51,977 nucleotides of DNA from Candidatus Kapaibacterium sp. (GTDB lineage Bacteria; Bacteroidota; Ignavibacteria; Kapaibacteriales; UBA2268): contig JAOABA010000040.1 in the NCBI GenBank assembly GCA_026418625.1, positions 1 through 51,977 of the forward strand, read 5' to 3'. The position numbers and the translations under genes were made by a program. Below the pieces are notes generated by a model. The model was given only the letters and a program-made list of their open reading frames with translations, searched no databases and was not told the DNA's origin. Below, one piece after another: positions 1-6,991 of the stretch; positions within the stretch are counted from its first letter, which is position 1, and each line of letters opens with the position of its first letter.

Positions 1-35
1 CGGACCGATACTGCTTTTATCGGTTCGGCTTTTTT
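1..35 (+). terminator. Rho-independent terminator of a plus-strand gene left of the window
   Basis: Positions 1-10 pair with 18-27 (ten pairs, one G-T wobble) around a 7-nt loop, and six T residues follow at 30-35. This is a standard intrinsic terminator on the plus strand. The stem may extend further left because the window begins at its first base. Its right arm overlaps the conserved 39-bp element that recurs at 2827-2865. Confidence 0.7.
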
Positions 36-64
36 AATGCAATCATAGGCTAACCCTCCTTTCT
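26..64 (-). repeat. 39-bp element, copy 1: SD plus 9-codon mini-ORF joined to a hairpin
   Basis: This stretch matches 2827-2865 with two differences in 39 bases. Read on the minus strand it holds a strong Shine-Dalgarno (AAGGAGG, complement of 55-61), an 8-nt spacer, then ATG at 46 and a 9-codon frame, MIALKKPNR, ending at 17 inside the neighbouring hairpin. The other copy has the same spacing and codes for MIALIKPLK. The hairpin arms outside the conserved core differ between copies, but base pairing is kept. It could be a leader-peptide element for the next minus-strand gene outside the window, or a dispersed repeat. The function is unknown. Confidence 0.6.
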
Positions 65-212
65 TATTTTTGATTATATTTTAATTATGCATATAGTTTT
101 ATACTTATATGATTTAGCTAAAGGTCTAGGATATTCATCAAAAAATTTTCTTTCTTTAACCAATAATAAAACCTAAATATTTCTTTTTTTTGAAATGCGA
201 AAAATATTTCAA

Positions 213-1709
213 TTATAATTTAAAAAGAATGATGTTGATTCTGTTATTAATTAATTTACAGCAATGAACAATTCCATTTTCGATGTAAAAAGGTTTGTAA
301 TAATCAGTAATTTCAATGTCATTTGAATAGTATTGTGAATGAAGATGTAAAAAATATTTAATATTTTCAAAATTATTTTTTTCTTTCTTTTGATAGACTA
401 TGTATACTTTCCGTGTTACTTTGTCAAATAATAATCCATTTGTTTCAGATATTTTTGTTATACTATCAGATAATTTTTTAAATTCTTCAACAGGCGAATT
501 ATATACAAGTTTTGAAAAATAAAATTTCCATTTTTTGAAATAATGGGTTGAATCAAACTCGATTAGTTCAGATCTTATAAAATTTCCATTTATATCAAAA
601 TAGTTTAATTTATTTGAAAAATTTTGTATTTCTATTAATGTATCAGAGTTAATCAAATTAAAATGTTGTTGAAAAAATCTTAATAAAGGATATTGATAAT
701 AATTAACATCATAGGAACCAACGTTCTTAAAATGACCATTTTTTAGGTTATAAATCCGAAAACTATTTAAACCTTTATTACTCATTAAGGTATTGTGACC
801 CTTAGGAATTAAACTAACCGAAAATAATGAATCATTGATTTGAAAATAATTAACAAAAGGGTATTGGAGAGTATCGGGTGTGAATATGCAACTATATGAG
901 ATACTTTCTTTAAATGGGTCAAATAAGAACAATTTAGCATTCATATTATAATCCAAATCAACAAAAGGTATGGATTCATAATAAGCTTCATTAAGTGAGA
1001 AAACGGGCCTTGAAAATTCATTAAATTTTCTAAATTTAATAAAATTTCCACTTGTATCTGCAATAATTAGATTTTTGCTTGCAAAATCCCAAAAAAAGTA
1101 AGCACCTATTTTTTTAATATAAATTGCATTATTAATGTTTATTATATTTGGTGATAATAAAGTTGAGTCTGATTTTACAATAATACTTTTAATAATTTGT
1201 AATTTACTAATTTCTTTTTCGAAATTATTTGTCTGCCAATAATCCAATATTGATTTAAATTCAGTTGAATTAAATAAATTTGCATTACCTGGTATGCCTA
1301 TAAATTTAATTATACCTTCGTTATTCATTAAATAGCAAATCGGTGAGTTTTTAACGCCGTATAACTTACAATAAGCACCTGCAAAATCAAACACAATATT
1401 AAATGGCCATTTTAATTCTTCTTTTACTTTATTAAAAAAATTTATCGATTTAGTTTTAACAAACAAAACAATTTGAAAATTTCCAACTAAATCAACACTT
1501 TTTGCTATATTTAAATTTGATAAATGACATGTAAAGCAATTAGTTTCATCAATAAAAATATATAACCTACCATCAAAGATATTATCATCATAAACTTCTA
1601 ATGTATCGTTTATTTTCATTCTTGTATAAAAAATAAACTGATCGTTTGAATATACATTTAAATCAATAGTTAGAAAAAATAAAATATAAATATAAAATGG
1701 CTTCATCAT
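213..1709 (-). CDS. Secreted protein with N-terminal thioredoxin-like region and probable beta-propeller
   Basis: This 498-residue protein starts with a signal-peptide-like hydrophobic stretch (residues 3-20). Residues about 40-155 look like a thioredoxin fold: a strand leading to CFTC (near residue 58), and later SPICYLM, which resembles the cis-proline strand of thioredoxin/AhpC-type proteins. The remaining 340 residues are rich in aromatic beta-strands with repeated D.NGNFI-like turns, as in six-bladed propellers of Bacteroidetes secreted proteins. CFTC is followed by His, but the context fits a redox motif better than a c-type heme site. It is the last gene of a three-gene minus-strand group. 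No clear Shine-Dalgarno is seen, so Met1 or Met2 could be the start. The substrate is unknown. Confidence 0.6.
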   Translation of the reverse strand: MMKPFYIYILFFLTIDLNVYSNDQFIFYTRMKINDTLEVYDDNIFDGRLYIFIDETNCFTCHLSNLNIAKSVDLVGNFQIVLFVKTKSINFFNKVKEELKWPFNIVFDFAGAYCKLYGVKNSPICYLMNNEGIIKFIGIPGNANLFNSTEFKSILDYWQTNNFEKEISKLQIIKSIIVKSDSTLLSPNIININNAIYIKKIGAYFFWDFASKNLIIADTSGNFIKFRKFNEFSRPVFSLNEAYYESIPFVDLDYNMNAKLFLFDPFKESISYSCIFTPDTLQYPFVNYFQINDSLFSVSLIPKGHNTLMSNKGLNSFRIYNLKNGHFKNVGSYDVNYYQYPLLRFFQQHFNLINSDTLIEIQNFSNKLNYFDINGNFIRSELIEFDSTHYFKKWKFYFSKLVYNSPVEEFKKLSDSITKISETNGLLFDKVTRKVYIVYQKKEKNNFENIKYFLHLHSQYYSNDIEITDYYKPFYIENGIVHCCKLINNRINIILFKL

Positions 1710-1727
1710 ATTTTAATTTATTGAAAA

Positions 1728-1752
1728 GGCAGGGCTTTTACCCTGCCAATTA
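1728..1752 (-). terminator. Intercistronic hairpin between two minus-strand genes
   Basis: GGCAGGG (1728-1734) pairs with CCCTGCC (1741-1747) around a 6-nt loop. On the minus strand the stem is followed by TTTTC. It starts 5 nt after the stop of the 1753-2199 gene and lies 18 nt before the next start. It could terminate, attenuate or stabilise the upstream mRNA. The short U run makes partial termination more likely than complete termination. Confidence 0.5.
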
Positions 1753-2199
1753 TTAATAAACTGGTGGAAAATAAACTGTAAAAAATCCTTGTGAATTTAA
1801 AATAATGCCATCTAATTTAACAGAAATATTATTCAATTCAGGGAATTCAATTGATTCAACTACTTTGATTCTATATTCGTCTTCAAGAAATGTAAAACCG
1901 TTAAAATTGGCATCCAATTTTTTTTGTGGACTTACACCAACAGATTCAAGACCTATCCAATAAAATTTGCCAGTTAATGAATAACCACCATTCTGTAAGG
2001 AGACAATCTCAATAGAATTTTGATCAATGATTGGAAGTCTTGTAATTTTACAATCATTACCAGGCCACCAACATGCAAATGTAGGATTATCATTCCAATA
2101 CCGTGTTCCACCTTCCTTAACTTCTTCAACTATCACAACTTCAGCAGATAAAATATGAAATGAAATTAGAAAAATAAATATTTTGATGAGTGTTTTCAT
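1753..2199 (-). CDS. Small secreted protein, paralogue of the gene at 2218-2682
   Basis: This 148-residue protein has an N-terminal signal peptide (MKTLIKIFIFLISFHILSA). No known domain is recognised. Its last 40 residues share a pattern with the neighbour upstream: PELNN.S..L...I...G...VY.PP, ending within two residues of the stop. Several VxVxE-type strands and a C..WW..NDC stretch suggest a small disulfide-stabilised beta domain. AAAGG seven bases before ATG supports the start. It sits 18 nt after its paralogue and before an intercistronic hairpin. The tandem pair and the following secreted gene look like one transcription unit. The function is unknown. Confidence 0.6.
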   Translation of the reverse strand: MKTLIKIFIFLISFHILSAEVVIVEEVKEGGTRYWNDNPTFACWWPGNDCKITRLPIIDQNSIEIVSLQNGGYSLTGKFYWIGLESVGVSPQKKLDANFNGFTFLEDEYRIKVVESIEFPELNNISVKLDGIILNSQGFFTVYFPPVY

Positions 2200-2217
2200 T
2201 TTATAACCTTTTGTTTT

Positions 2218-2682
2218 TTATTGAAGTGGTGGAATATATACATTAATATAACCATTTTGGTCAACTATTACATTTTTTAAATTAATGCTGAAATTATTTA
2301 ATTCAGGATATTCAGGACAATTTACTATAACCATGCAAAAGCTTTCGTTTAATATAAATCCTGCATTATTATCCCTTATCTCTTGCTCTACTGGATTTCC
2401 ATTAACAAGGTGAACATATGTTACTTCATCAAGATAAGTTTTTATAGTCCAACCTCCAAATGGTAAAGGATCAATTTCTGACTGTCTAACTTTTTCAACT
2501 ATAATTACTCTACAATCATTACATTCCAAATCTGCGCACCTAACCATTTGGTTATCAACCCATTCCCAATCAGTGCTTGATTGTTGTTCACAATCGTCAA
2601 TTCTAATATAAATAATTGATTTACCATAACTTTGAATTAGGCTTGCAAATAATAAAATTATTATTATCATTATTCTTTTCAT
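2218..2682 (-). CDS. Small secreted Cys-rich protein, first gene of the three-gene cassette
   Basis: The start chosen is the Met at 2682 (154 residues), because GGGA lies just upstream and the signal peptide (MKRIMIIIILLFASLIQSYG) begins there. A frame without a better start extends seven codons further. The mature part has a CADLECNDC cluster and the C-terminal pattern PELNN.S..L..VI...GY..VY.PP shared with the product of 1753-2199, so the two are tandem duplicates that have diverged. No family is recognised. It is the promoter-proximal gene of the minus-strand group, with a 120-nt leader reaching back to the 39-bp element at 2827-2865. Confidence 0.6.
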   Translation of the reverse strand: MKRIMIIIILLFASLIQSYGKSIIYIRIDDCEQQSSTDWEWVDNQMVRCADLECNDCRVIIVEKVRQSEIDPLPFGGWTIKTYLDEVTYVHLVNGNPVEQEIRDNNAGFILNESFCMVIVNCPEYPELNNFSINLKNVIVDQNGYINVYIPPLQ

Positions 2683-2798
2683 TTTGGTCCCTTTATTTAA
2701 CAAACAAATTAATTAAAAGAAATTGAGAATATTATATTAATTCCTTCTTGTTGTAAAAACAAACTTGTGAATGCAATTATTTATGCCTAAGAGAATCA

Positions 2799-2836
2799 GC
2801 TGTTCAAATTATTTCTATCATTTGAGCGGCTTTATT
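2799..2836 (+). terminator. Terminator-like hairpin attached to element copy 2
   Basis: Positions 2799-2809 pair with 2820-2830 (11 pairs, two G-T wobbles) around a 10-nt loop, followed by TTTATT. The outer right arm is the conserved CGGC of the 39-bp element. The inner part differs from the hairpin at 1-27 but is still fully paired, so the structure rather than the sequence is conserved. On the plus strand it could stop transcription running toward purK. On the minus strand it lies in the leader of the 2218-2682 operon. Confidence 0.5.
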
Positions 2837-2865
2837 AATGCAATCATAGGCTACCCCTCCTTTCT
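2827..2865 (-). repeat. 39-bp element, copy 2: SD plus 9-codon mini-ORF
   Basis: It is 37/39 identical to 26-64 and in the same orientation. On the minus strand, AAGGAGG (complement of 2856-2862) sits 8 nt before an ATG at 2847. The frame MIALIKPLK stops at 2818 inside the hairpin. It lies in the 5' leader of the three-gene cassette (213-2682), while copy 1 lies just beyond the cassette's other end, as if each block of genes begins with one. This is a leader element or dispersed repeat of unknown function. Confidence 0.6.
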
Positions 2866-2905
2866 ATTTCTTTTTTTAACCTGAAGTCAAATAACAATAA
2901 CTACA

Positions 2906-2954
2906 TCGGTGTTCGGTGTTCGGTGTTCGGTGTTCGGTGTTCGGTGTTCGGTGT
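2906..2954. repeat. Seven tandem copies of a 7-bp unit (TCGGTGT)
   Basis: Seven exact TCGGTGT units run back to back from 2906 to 2954, then the pattern breaks. Because the unit is not a multiple of ... the copy number sets no reading frame that matters here; no gene covers it. Such perfect short arrays change copy number by slippage. A role is not evident. Confidence 0.9.
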
Positions 2955-3107
2955 TCCGAAAACTATTACAACTAACAATTGAAAATAAAATAAAAAAATT
3001 CTAATATCCAAATTAATTTTTATTAATATTTTTTCAGATTCCTTAACAAGCAAGGAATGATGTGAGTGGCGATAGCGTTGCTCCTGCGGCTTCAGAACCA
3101 ATATGTC

Positions 3108-3164
3108 ACTCCTGCGAAGGCAGGAGTCTTAGAGGAAGCAAGAGATTCCTGTATGCACAGGAAT
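3108..3164. repeat. Pair of perfect hairpins of the dispersed 'tCCTGCgaaGGCAGGA' kind
   Basis: ACTCCTGC (3108-3115) pairs perfectly with 3120-3127 around GAAG, and ATTCCTGT (3145-3152) pairs perfectly with 3157-3164 around ATGC. Similar short GC-richer palindromes are scattered in intergenic DNA of many bacteria of this group. Here they stand out from the AT-rich surroundings. No protein is encoded. Confidence 0.7.
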
Positions 3165-3188
3165 GACAGGGGGAAATTGGGAAACATC

Positions 3189-3262
3189 ACTCCTGCGGAG
3201 GAGGTTGTGTAAAAAGTATAAAAAGTGTTTTATTGTCACTCTGAACGTAGTGAGGAGTGACT
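3189..3262 (-). repeat. Dispersed repeat, inverted copy of 27925-27990
   Basis: The reverse complement of this stretch aligns over about 65 bases with 27925-27990. Shared blocks include TTCAGAG.GACAA, the run CACTTTTTATACTTT and ACAC..CCTCC. The two copies lie 24 kb apart in opposite orientation, both between genes. They are non-coding and probably members of a larger genomic family. Confidence 0.7.
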
Positions 3263-3370
3263 AATTCTAATTTTTATACTTAATAAACAGTTTCCTTGAA
3301 CAGCAATGTCGAACTACTAAAAATAGCTTTGTATTTCTATATTAACCTGAAAAAAAATTAACGAATATTC

Positions 3371-4534
3371 CTACCATTCAATAGCATCAGCGGCAGACTT
3401 AGCTCTGTTGTATGCTTCGGTCTGTGTGCTGCCGAGAGCTGTGATATGCCCCATTTTTCTACCTATTCTTGAATTCTTTTTATTATACAGATGTAAATGA
3501 ACTTTACTATGCCTCAAAACATCGATTACACTTGCAGGGATGCCAATACCATCTCTTGTGCCAAGAAGGTTTATCATCACTGCTGCGGGTGTTATCATAT
3601 TAGTTGAGCCGAGTGGTAAATCGCAGACTGCCCTAATACAATTTTCGAATTGGGATGTATAACAGGCTTCAATTGTATAATGTCCAGAATTATGAGGTCG
3701 AGGAGCAATTTCGTTTACCAAGATTTTTTTATCTTTTGTAAGGAATAGTTCAATACCGAAAATACCAATTCCGTGAATTGCTTCAACACAAGCTACAGCA
3801 ATTTCCTTGGCTTGATTCCTCAACTTCTCGTCAATTTCAGCAGGAGCTATGACAGAATGACAAATGTGCCTGTATTGAATTGTTTCAACACAAGGATAAA
3901 CCGCCGTTTCGCCTGCCTTATTCCGAACCACCATAACTGCAAGTTCTTTAGTGAAATCAACAAAGGATTCGATATAAACATCTTTTCTTTGCTCATTAAG
4001 ACTAAACCTTTGGATAGCAGTTTTTGCTTCGTCTTCATTAAATACGGTTGCATTGCCATAACCGTCATAACCAAATTTTCTGGATTTAATGACAGCCGGA
4101 AAACCAAATTTTGAGGTAAATTCAATAATGTCCTCGAATTTTTGAATTAGTTGAAATTCGGGAACAGCTATACCGGCTTCTTTGAAAGTTGATTTCTGAA
4201 TAAATTTATCTTGAACAAGCCGGACTGTTTTTGAGCTTGGATAAACGTTTCTATGTTCTTCAATTTTTTCTATAATTTCTGGGTCGATGAATTCATTTTC
4301 TAAGGTAACAAGATCGGAAACTTGGATGAAATTATTTAATTCTTCTTCATTATTCCATCCCTTTGGGAAATCAAGCTTTGTCATATCTCCGGCAGGGCTT
4401 TGCTCTTCTTTTTCTATGATTGCAATATTCAAACCAAGCCTATAACCTGCAAGGGCTAACATTTTAGCTAATTGCCCTCCTCCTAAAATTCCAAGAGTAA
4501 AGGTTTTATCTTTGTGATAAATAGATTTTAACAT
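3371..4534 (-). CDS. purK: 5-(carboxyamino)imidazole ribonucleotide synthase
   Basis: PurK uses ATP and bicarbonate to carboxylate aminoimidazole ribonucleotide in de novo purine synthesis, in the cytoplasm. The 387-residue length is normal. The N-terminal nucleotide-fold motif LGILGGGQLAKM (residues 14-25), the ATP-grasp core (GFPAVIKSRKFGYDGYGN, about 143-160) and the metal/phosphate signature NEIAPRPHNSGHYT near residue 274 are all present. GAGGAAATT before ATG supports the start. It is divergent from truA, with a 21-bp palindrome between them. No purE is next to it. purB lies 46 kb away at the other end of the window. Confidence 0.93.
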   Translation of the reverse strand: MLKSIYHKDKTFTLGILGGGQLAKMLALAGYRLGLNIAIIEKEEQSPAGDMTKLDFPKGWNNEEELNNFIQVSDLVTLENEFIDPEIIEKIEEHRNVYPSSKTVRLVQDKFIQKSTFKEAGIAVPEFQLIQKFEDIIEFTSKFGFPAVIKSRKFGYDGYGNATVFNEDEAKTAIQRFSLNEQRKDVYIESFVDFTKELAVMVVRNKAGETAVYPCVETIQYRHICHSVIAPAEIDEKLRNQAKEIAVACVEAIHGIGIFGIELFLTKDKKILVNEIAPRPHNSGHYTIEACYTSQFENCIRAVCDLPLGSTNMITPAAVMINLLGTRDGIGIPASVIDVLRHSKVHLHLYNKKNSRIGRKMGHITALGSTQTEAYNRAKSAADAIEW

Positions 4535-4554
4535 AATTTCCTCATTTTAACTTT

Positions 4555-4575
4555 CAAAAATAACAGTTATTTTTG
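4555..4575. promoter_or_regulatory. Perfect 21-bp palindrome in the purK-truA divergent promoter region
   Basis: CAAAAATAAC (4555-4564) and its exact inverse GTTATTTTTG (4566-4575) flank a single A. The palindrome lies 20 bp before the purK start and 28 bp before the truA start. The symmetry is that of a dimeric repressor site, but the sequence is so AT-rich that chance cannot be excluded. No regulator is suggested. Confidence 0.35.
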
Positions 4576-4603
4576 ATTTTTTAGAATAGATTAATCAATT
4601 TTT

Positions 4604-5368
4604 ATGAATTCGATTGTTCTTAAAATAGAATATGATGGAACGAGATATGCGGGTTGGCAAAGACAAAAAAATGCTCTGTCAGTTCAGGAAACTATTGAGC
4701 AGGCTTTAAAATCTTTAACAGGTATGACATTATCTGTTATTGGGGCAGGAAGGACTGATGCGGGTGTTCACGCTTCAGGGCAGGTGGCACATTCAAGACT
4801 ACCAGAAAAAATAAATATTAGAGAAGAAAAACTTTCAAAAGCTATCAATTATTATCTTCCCGAGGACATTAGAATAATTCAAAGTCGAATAATTGATTAT
4901 CCATTTCATTCTACAAAAGATGCTATAGCAAGAGAATATAATTACTTTATTCACTTAGTTGATAGACCTCTACTTCGTCATTTTTCAACCCTAATCAAAA
5001 CCAAAATTGATGTTTCTCTATTAATCGAATCTGCAAAAATTTTCTTGGGGAAAAAAGATTTTACGACTTTTTCAAAATTGAATAAAGAAACTAAGGACTA
5101 TGTCTGTGATGTTCAGGTTTGTGAATGGTCTGAAATTAATGAGAAACAATATAAGTTGACAATCAGAGCTGACAGATTTGTTTATGGGATGGTAAGAGGT
5201 ATAGTTGGAGCAATGATTGAAATAGCAAGAGGAAAAATTGATTTTGTAGGAGTAAGATCGGCTTTAGAAAAAAAAGATAGAAATTATACATCTCCGATGG
5301 CTCCGGCTAATGGTCTAATATTAACAAATGTATATTATCCTAAAGATACTGATCCATTTCAAAGATAA
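4604..5368 (+). CDS. truA: tRNA pseudouridine(38-40) synthase
   Basis: TruA converts uridines 38-40 of the tRNA anticodon arm to pseudouridine. The 254-residue protein has the N-terminal IEYDGTRYAGWQRQ motif and the catalytic loop GAGRTDAGVHA, in which Asp52 is the nucleophile. The later FVYGMVRGIVG segment (about residues 192-202) also matches the family. The length is normal. It stands alone, divergent from purK, and is followed by a repeat-containing intergenic stretch. Confidence 0.95.
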   Translation: MNSIVLKIEYDGTRYAGWQRQKNALSVQETIEQALKSLTGMTLSVIGAGRTDAGVHASGQVAHSRLPEKINIREEKLSKAINYYLPEDIRIIQSRIIDYPFHSTKDAIAREYNYFIHLVDRPLLRHFSTLIKTKIDVSLLIESAKIFLGKKDFTTFSKLNKETKDYVCDVQVCEWSEINEKQYKLTIRADRFVYGMVRGIVGAMIEIARGKIDFVGVRSALEKKDRNYTSPMAPANGLILTNVYYPKDTDPFQR

Positions 5369-5392
5369 AAAAATCAAAATTCTTAAAAAATT

Positions 5393-5487
5393 TCTGCGAA
5401 CCCTGCATAAGACTTATGGAGCTCTGCGAGAAATAAAGAGTCTCACGCAGAGGTCGCAAAGAAAGAAGAGAGAACGCAAAGCTTTGT
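5393..5487 (-). repeat. Dispersed hairpin repeat, inverted relative to the copies at 41668-42140
   Basis: Its reverse complement shares the blocks CTCTGCGTGA.ACTCTTT, TATTTCTCGCAGAG and TTTGCG with the two copies near 41.7-42.1 kb. The CTCTGCG and CGCAGAG blocks also pair within the element. It is non-coding and fills most of the gap between truA and the toxin remnant. Confidence 0.65.
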
Positions 5488-5530
5488 TTGTGGTTATAAT
5501 TTTTTCAAGTATAAAAAATTAGCTGGATTA

Positions 5531-5791
5531 TTATTTGTAGTGACCTTTGCAAGATATTATTATTATCATATTATCTTTTACGACATAGATTAAACGATCT
5601 TCTTCAGTTATTCTTCTTGACCAATACTTTTCACCCTGATACTTAAGAGGCTCCGGTTTTCCTATTCATGTAAATGGGTGGCGAAGAATATCAACTATTA
5701 AAGAGTTGATTTTTTTAAACTTTTTCAAATCAATTTCAAGCCACTCTAAATACTCATCAAAAGCATCAGAATGGAAACCAAGAGTTTTCAT
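5531..5791 (-). pseudogene. YoeB/Txe-type mRNA interferase toxin, interrupted by an in-frame TGA
   Basis: Read from ATG at 5791, this frame gives 86 codons that align end to end with YoeB toxins: WLEIDLKKFKKIN, then HPFT, GKPEPLK, YWSRRITEEDRLIYVV and a final KGHYK. The residues matching the YoeB catalytic Glu, Arg and His are kept (codons 47, 66 and 84). Codon 42 (5666-5668) is TGA, at a place where the family usually has Gly (GGA to TGA is one change). The product would stop after 41 residues, before every catalytic residue, so it should be inactive unless read through. Its start overlaps the antitoxin stop by one base. Alternatives are a sequencing error or a recoded TGA. Confidence 0.85.
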
Positions 5792-6009
5792 TATTTAATA
5801 TCAATATTAGGGAAAATGATATTTTTGTTGGATTTGATTTCATTTATTCTATTAATGATTTTCTTATTAGTAATCTCAGGAATTTCGAAATCAATATTTT
5901 CGAGAGGATAGACATCAATAACAATTTCTTGATTGGGGAAATTTGATTTAATAATATCAATCAATTTATCATCTAATTCCCCAGAATTGACTTGGAAGGT
6001 TGTTATCAT
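5791..6009 (-). CDS. Antitoxin partner of the YoeB-like toxin
   Basis: This 72-residue protein has no recognised domain but sits in the antitoxin place: it precedes the YoeB-like gene and overlaps its start by one base (TAATG). Residues 1-35 alternate like a beta-strand/helix oligomerisation part. The acidic and Ile/Asn-rich tail (about 40-72) could be the flexible toxin-wrapping segment. It lacks the obvious YefM/Phd pattern. It may persist as an orphan now that its toxin is broken. The assignment rests on position. Confidence 0.6.
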   Translation of the reverse strand: MITTFQVNSGELDDKLIDIIKSNFPNQEIVIDVYPLENIDFEIPEITNKKIINRINEIKSNKNIIFPNIDIK

Positions 6010-6080
6010 AATTTTACTTTTTGAATTTTAAACTTCAGAAAAAAATACGAAAGAGAAATATTAAAATTTTATTAAATCAC

Positions 6081-6938
6081 CTATAATCTCTTGGAATACT
6101 CTTCGAGGTAATTTAATTCTTCTTGTGTCAATGATTTTTTGCCTTCATTATTGATTTTATCGAGGATTTGATTGAGCCTGTCCTCAGAAAAATAATCAGT
6201 ATCAAATTCATTGAAATGACTCTTTTCAGACTGTCCAGCTTGATGTTTCCTTTCAGGCTTTGAAATTTCAGCCGGCATCAGATCTTCATCCGAAGGGACA
6301 GACATTTTTGGCTTAACTGGATTTATCAAAACTTGAAATAGTCTGTAGAATTTAATAAATAAATCAACAATTAGCCCCAATGATATACCATAAATCAATG
6401 AAAAAGCTGAAGGGGTCAATAAATCAGTATCCACAAATTTCGAATGGAGATAAACAGTAACAACCCAGCTAATAGAAATAAGAATTATAAAAGCGTTAAT
6501 ATGGAATGACTTTGGATTTAATTTTATTTGCTTTAAATTTAAATTATTCAGTATAAAATAGGTTATGATGAAGAACGAAATTCCGTCTGTTCCCTTGAGA
6601 ATTATATCGCTTTGGTTAAAAATTGATGTAAAAAGCAATCCTTGAAATAAAATAATGCCAAACAATAATAAAATCATTGTAGGTTTTCTGAATTTTACTT
6701 CAAAGAACGGGAAAAGCAGTAAAATCGTAAATAAAAATAGTAATGCTGATTCAATAGTAAAAAATGAAAAAGGATAAGTAATTACCCTGTATAATTCATT
6801 TAATCCCAGAGCCTTAGACGGAATTAGCCCGAAATCCTGAGAAATCTTGAAATTAAGCAGAACATCAACTAAGTAGAAAGATCCAATCAAGATAATAATA
6901 AAGTGATTTAAGATTTTTATGTTCTTTATTTTTTTCAT
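6081..6938 (-). CDS. Rhomboid-fold membrane protein lacking the catalytic residues
   Basis: The 285-residue protein has about six membrane segments (residues 12-200) and a soluble tail. The N-terminal layout (hydrophobic helix, LYRVITYPFSF, then a helix pair) matches rhomboid proteases of this phylum. The tail EDRLNQILDKINNEGKKSLT..E matches the short C-terminal domain that follows rhomboids there. The catalytic GxSG is GTDG (residues 116-119), with Asp where the Ser should be, and the TM6 His position appears to be Leu181. It is therefore probably a pseudoprotease that binds membrane substrates without cutting them. It lies 53 bp after the 6992-9379 lipoprotein gene. Confidence 0.6.
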   Translation of the reverse strand: MKKIKNIKILNHFIIILIGSFYLVDVLLNFKISQDFGLIPSKALGLNELYRVITYPFSFFTIESALLFLFTILLLFPFFEVKFRKPTMILLLFGIILFQGLLFTSIFNQSDIILKGTDGISFFIITYFILNNLNLKQIKLNPKSFHINAFIILISISWVVTVYLHSKFVDTDLLTPSAFSLIYGISLGLIVDLFIKFYRLFQVLINPVKPKMSVPSDEDLMPAEISKPERKHQAGQSEKSHFNEFDTDYFSEDRLNQILDKINNEGKKSLTQEELNYLEEYSKRL

Positions 6939-6991
6939 TTAAATAAATTTTTACTTTCTACATATATAATAACACTTGAAATAGCAAAACG

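Larger units (their letters stand above)
2704..3370. other. 667-bp gene-free interval, mostly repeats
   Basis: No credible coding region is present. From left to right it contains the cassette leader, the hairpin and 39-bp element, a 7-bp tandem repeat at 2906-2954, an AT-rich stretch, then two perfect small hairpins (3108-3127 and 3145-3164) and a dispersed repeat (3189-3262). The short frame at 2901-3101 is only the heptamer repeat read through. The interval separates the secreted-protein cassette from purK. Confidence 0.7.

Noticed and set aside
26-64. An integron attC site for the bracketed cassette
   Set aside because: The core RYYYAAC/GTTRRRY pair is not present; the second copy lacks GTT altogether, and no integrase is seen.
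1518-1545. CFTCH in the 213-1709 product as a c-type heme site
   Set aside because: The surrounding strand and later SPICYLM fit a thioredoxin-type CxxC. There is a single site and no other cytochrome feature.
2906-2954. A CRISPR-like array
   Set aside because: The units are 7 bp and contiguous without spacers. This is a simple tandem repeat.
2901-3101. A 66-codon minus-strand open frame
   Set aside because: Its C-terminal end is only the heptamer repeat in translation, and the rest overlaps AT-rich and palindromic repeat DNA. No start signal or family is seen.
5328-5522. A 64-codon plus-strand frame after truA
   Set aside because: It overlaps truA and runs through the dispersed hairpin repeat. 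The composition is that of the repeat, with no start signal.
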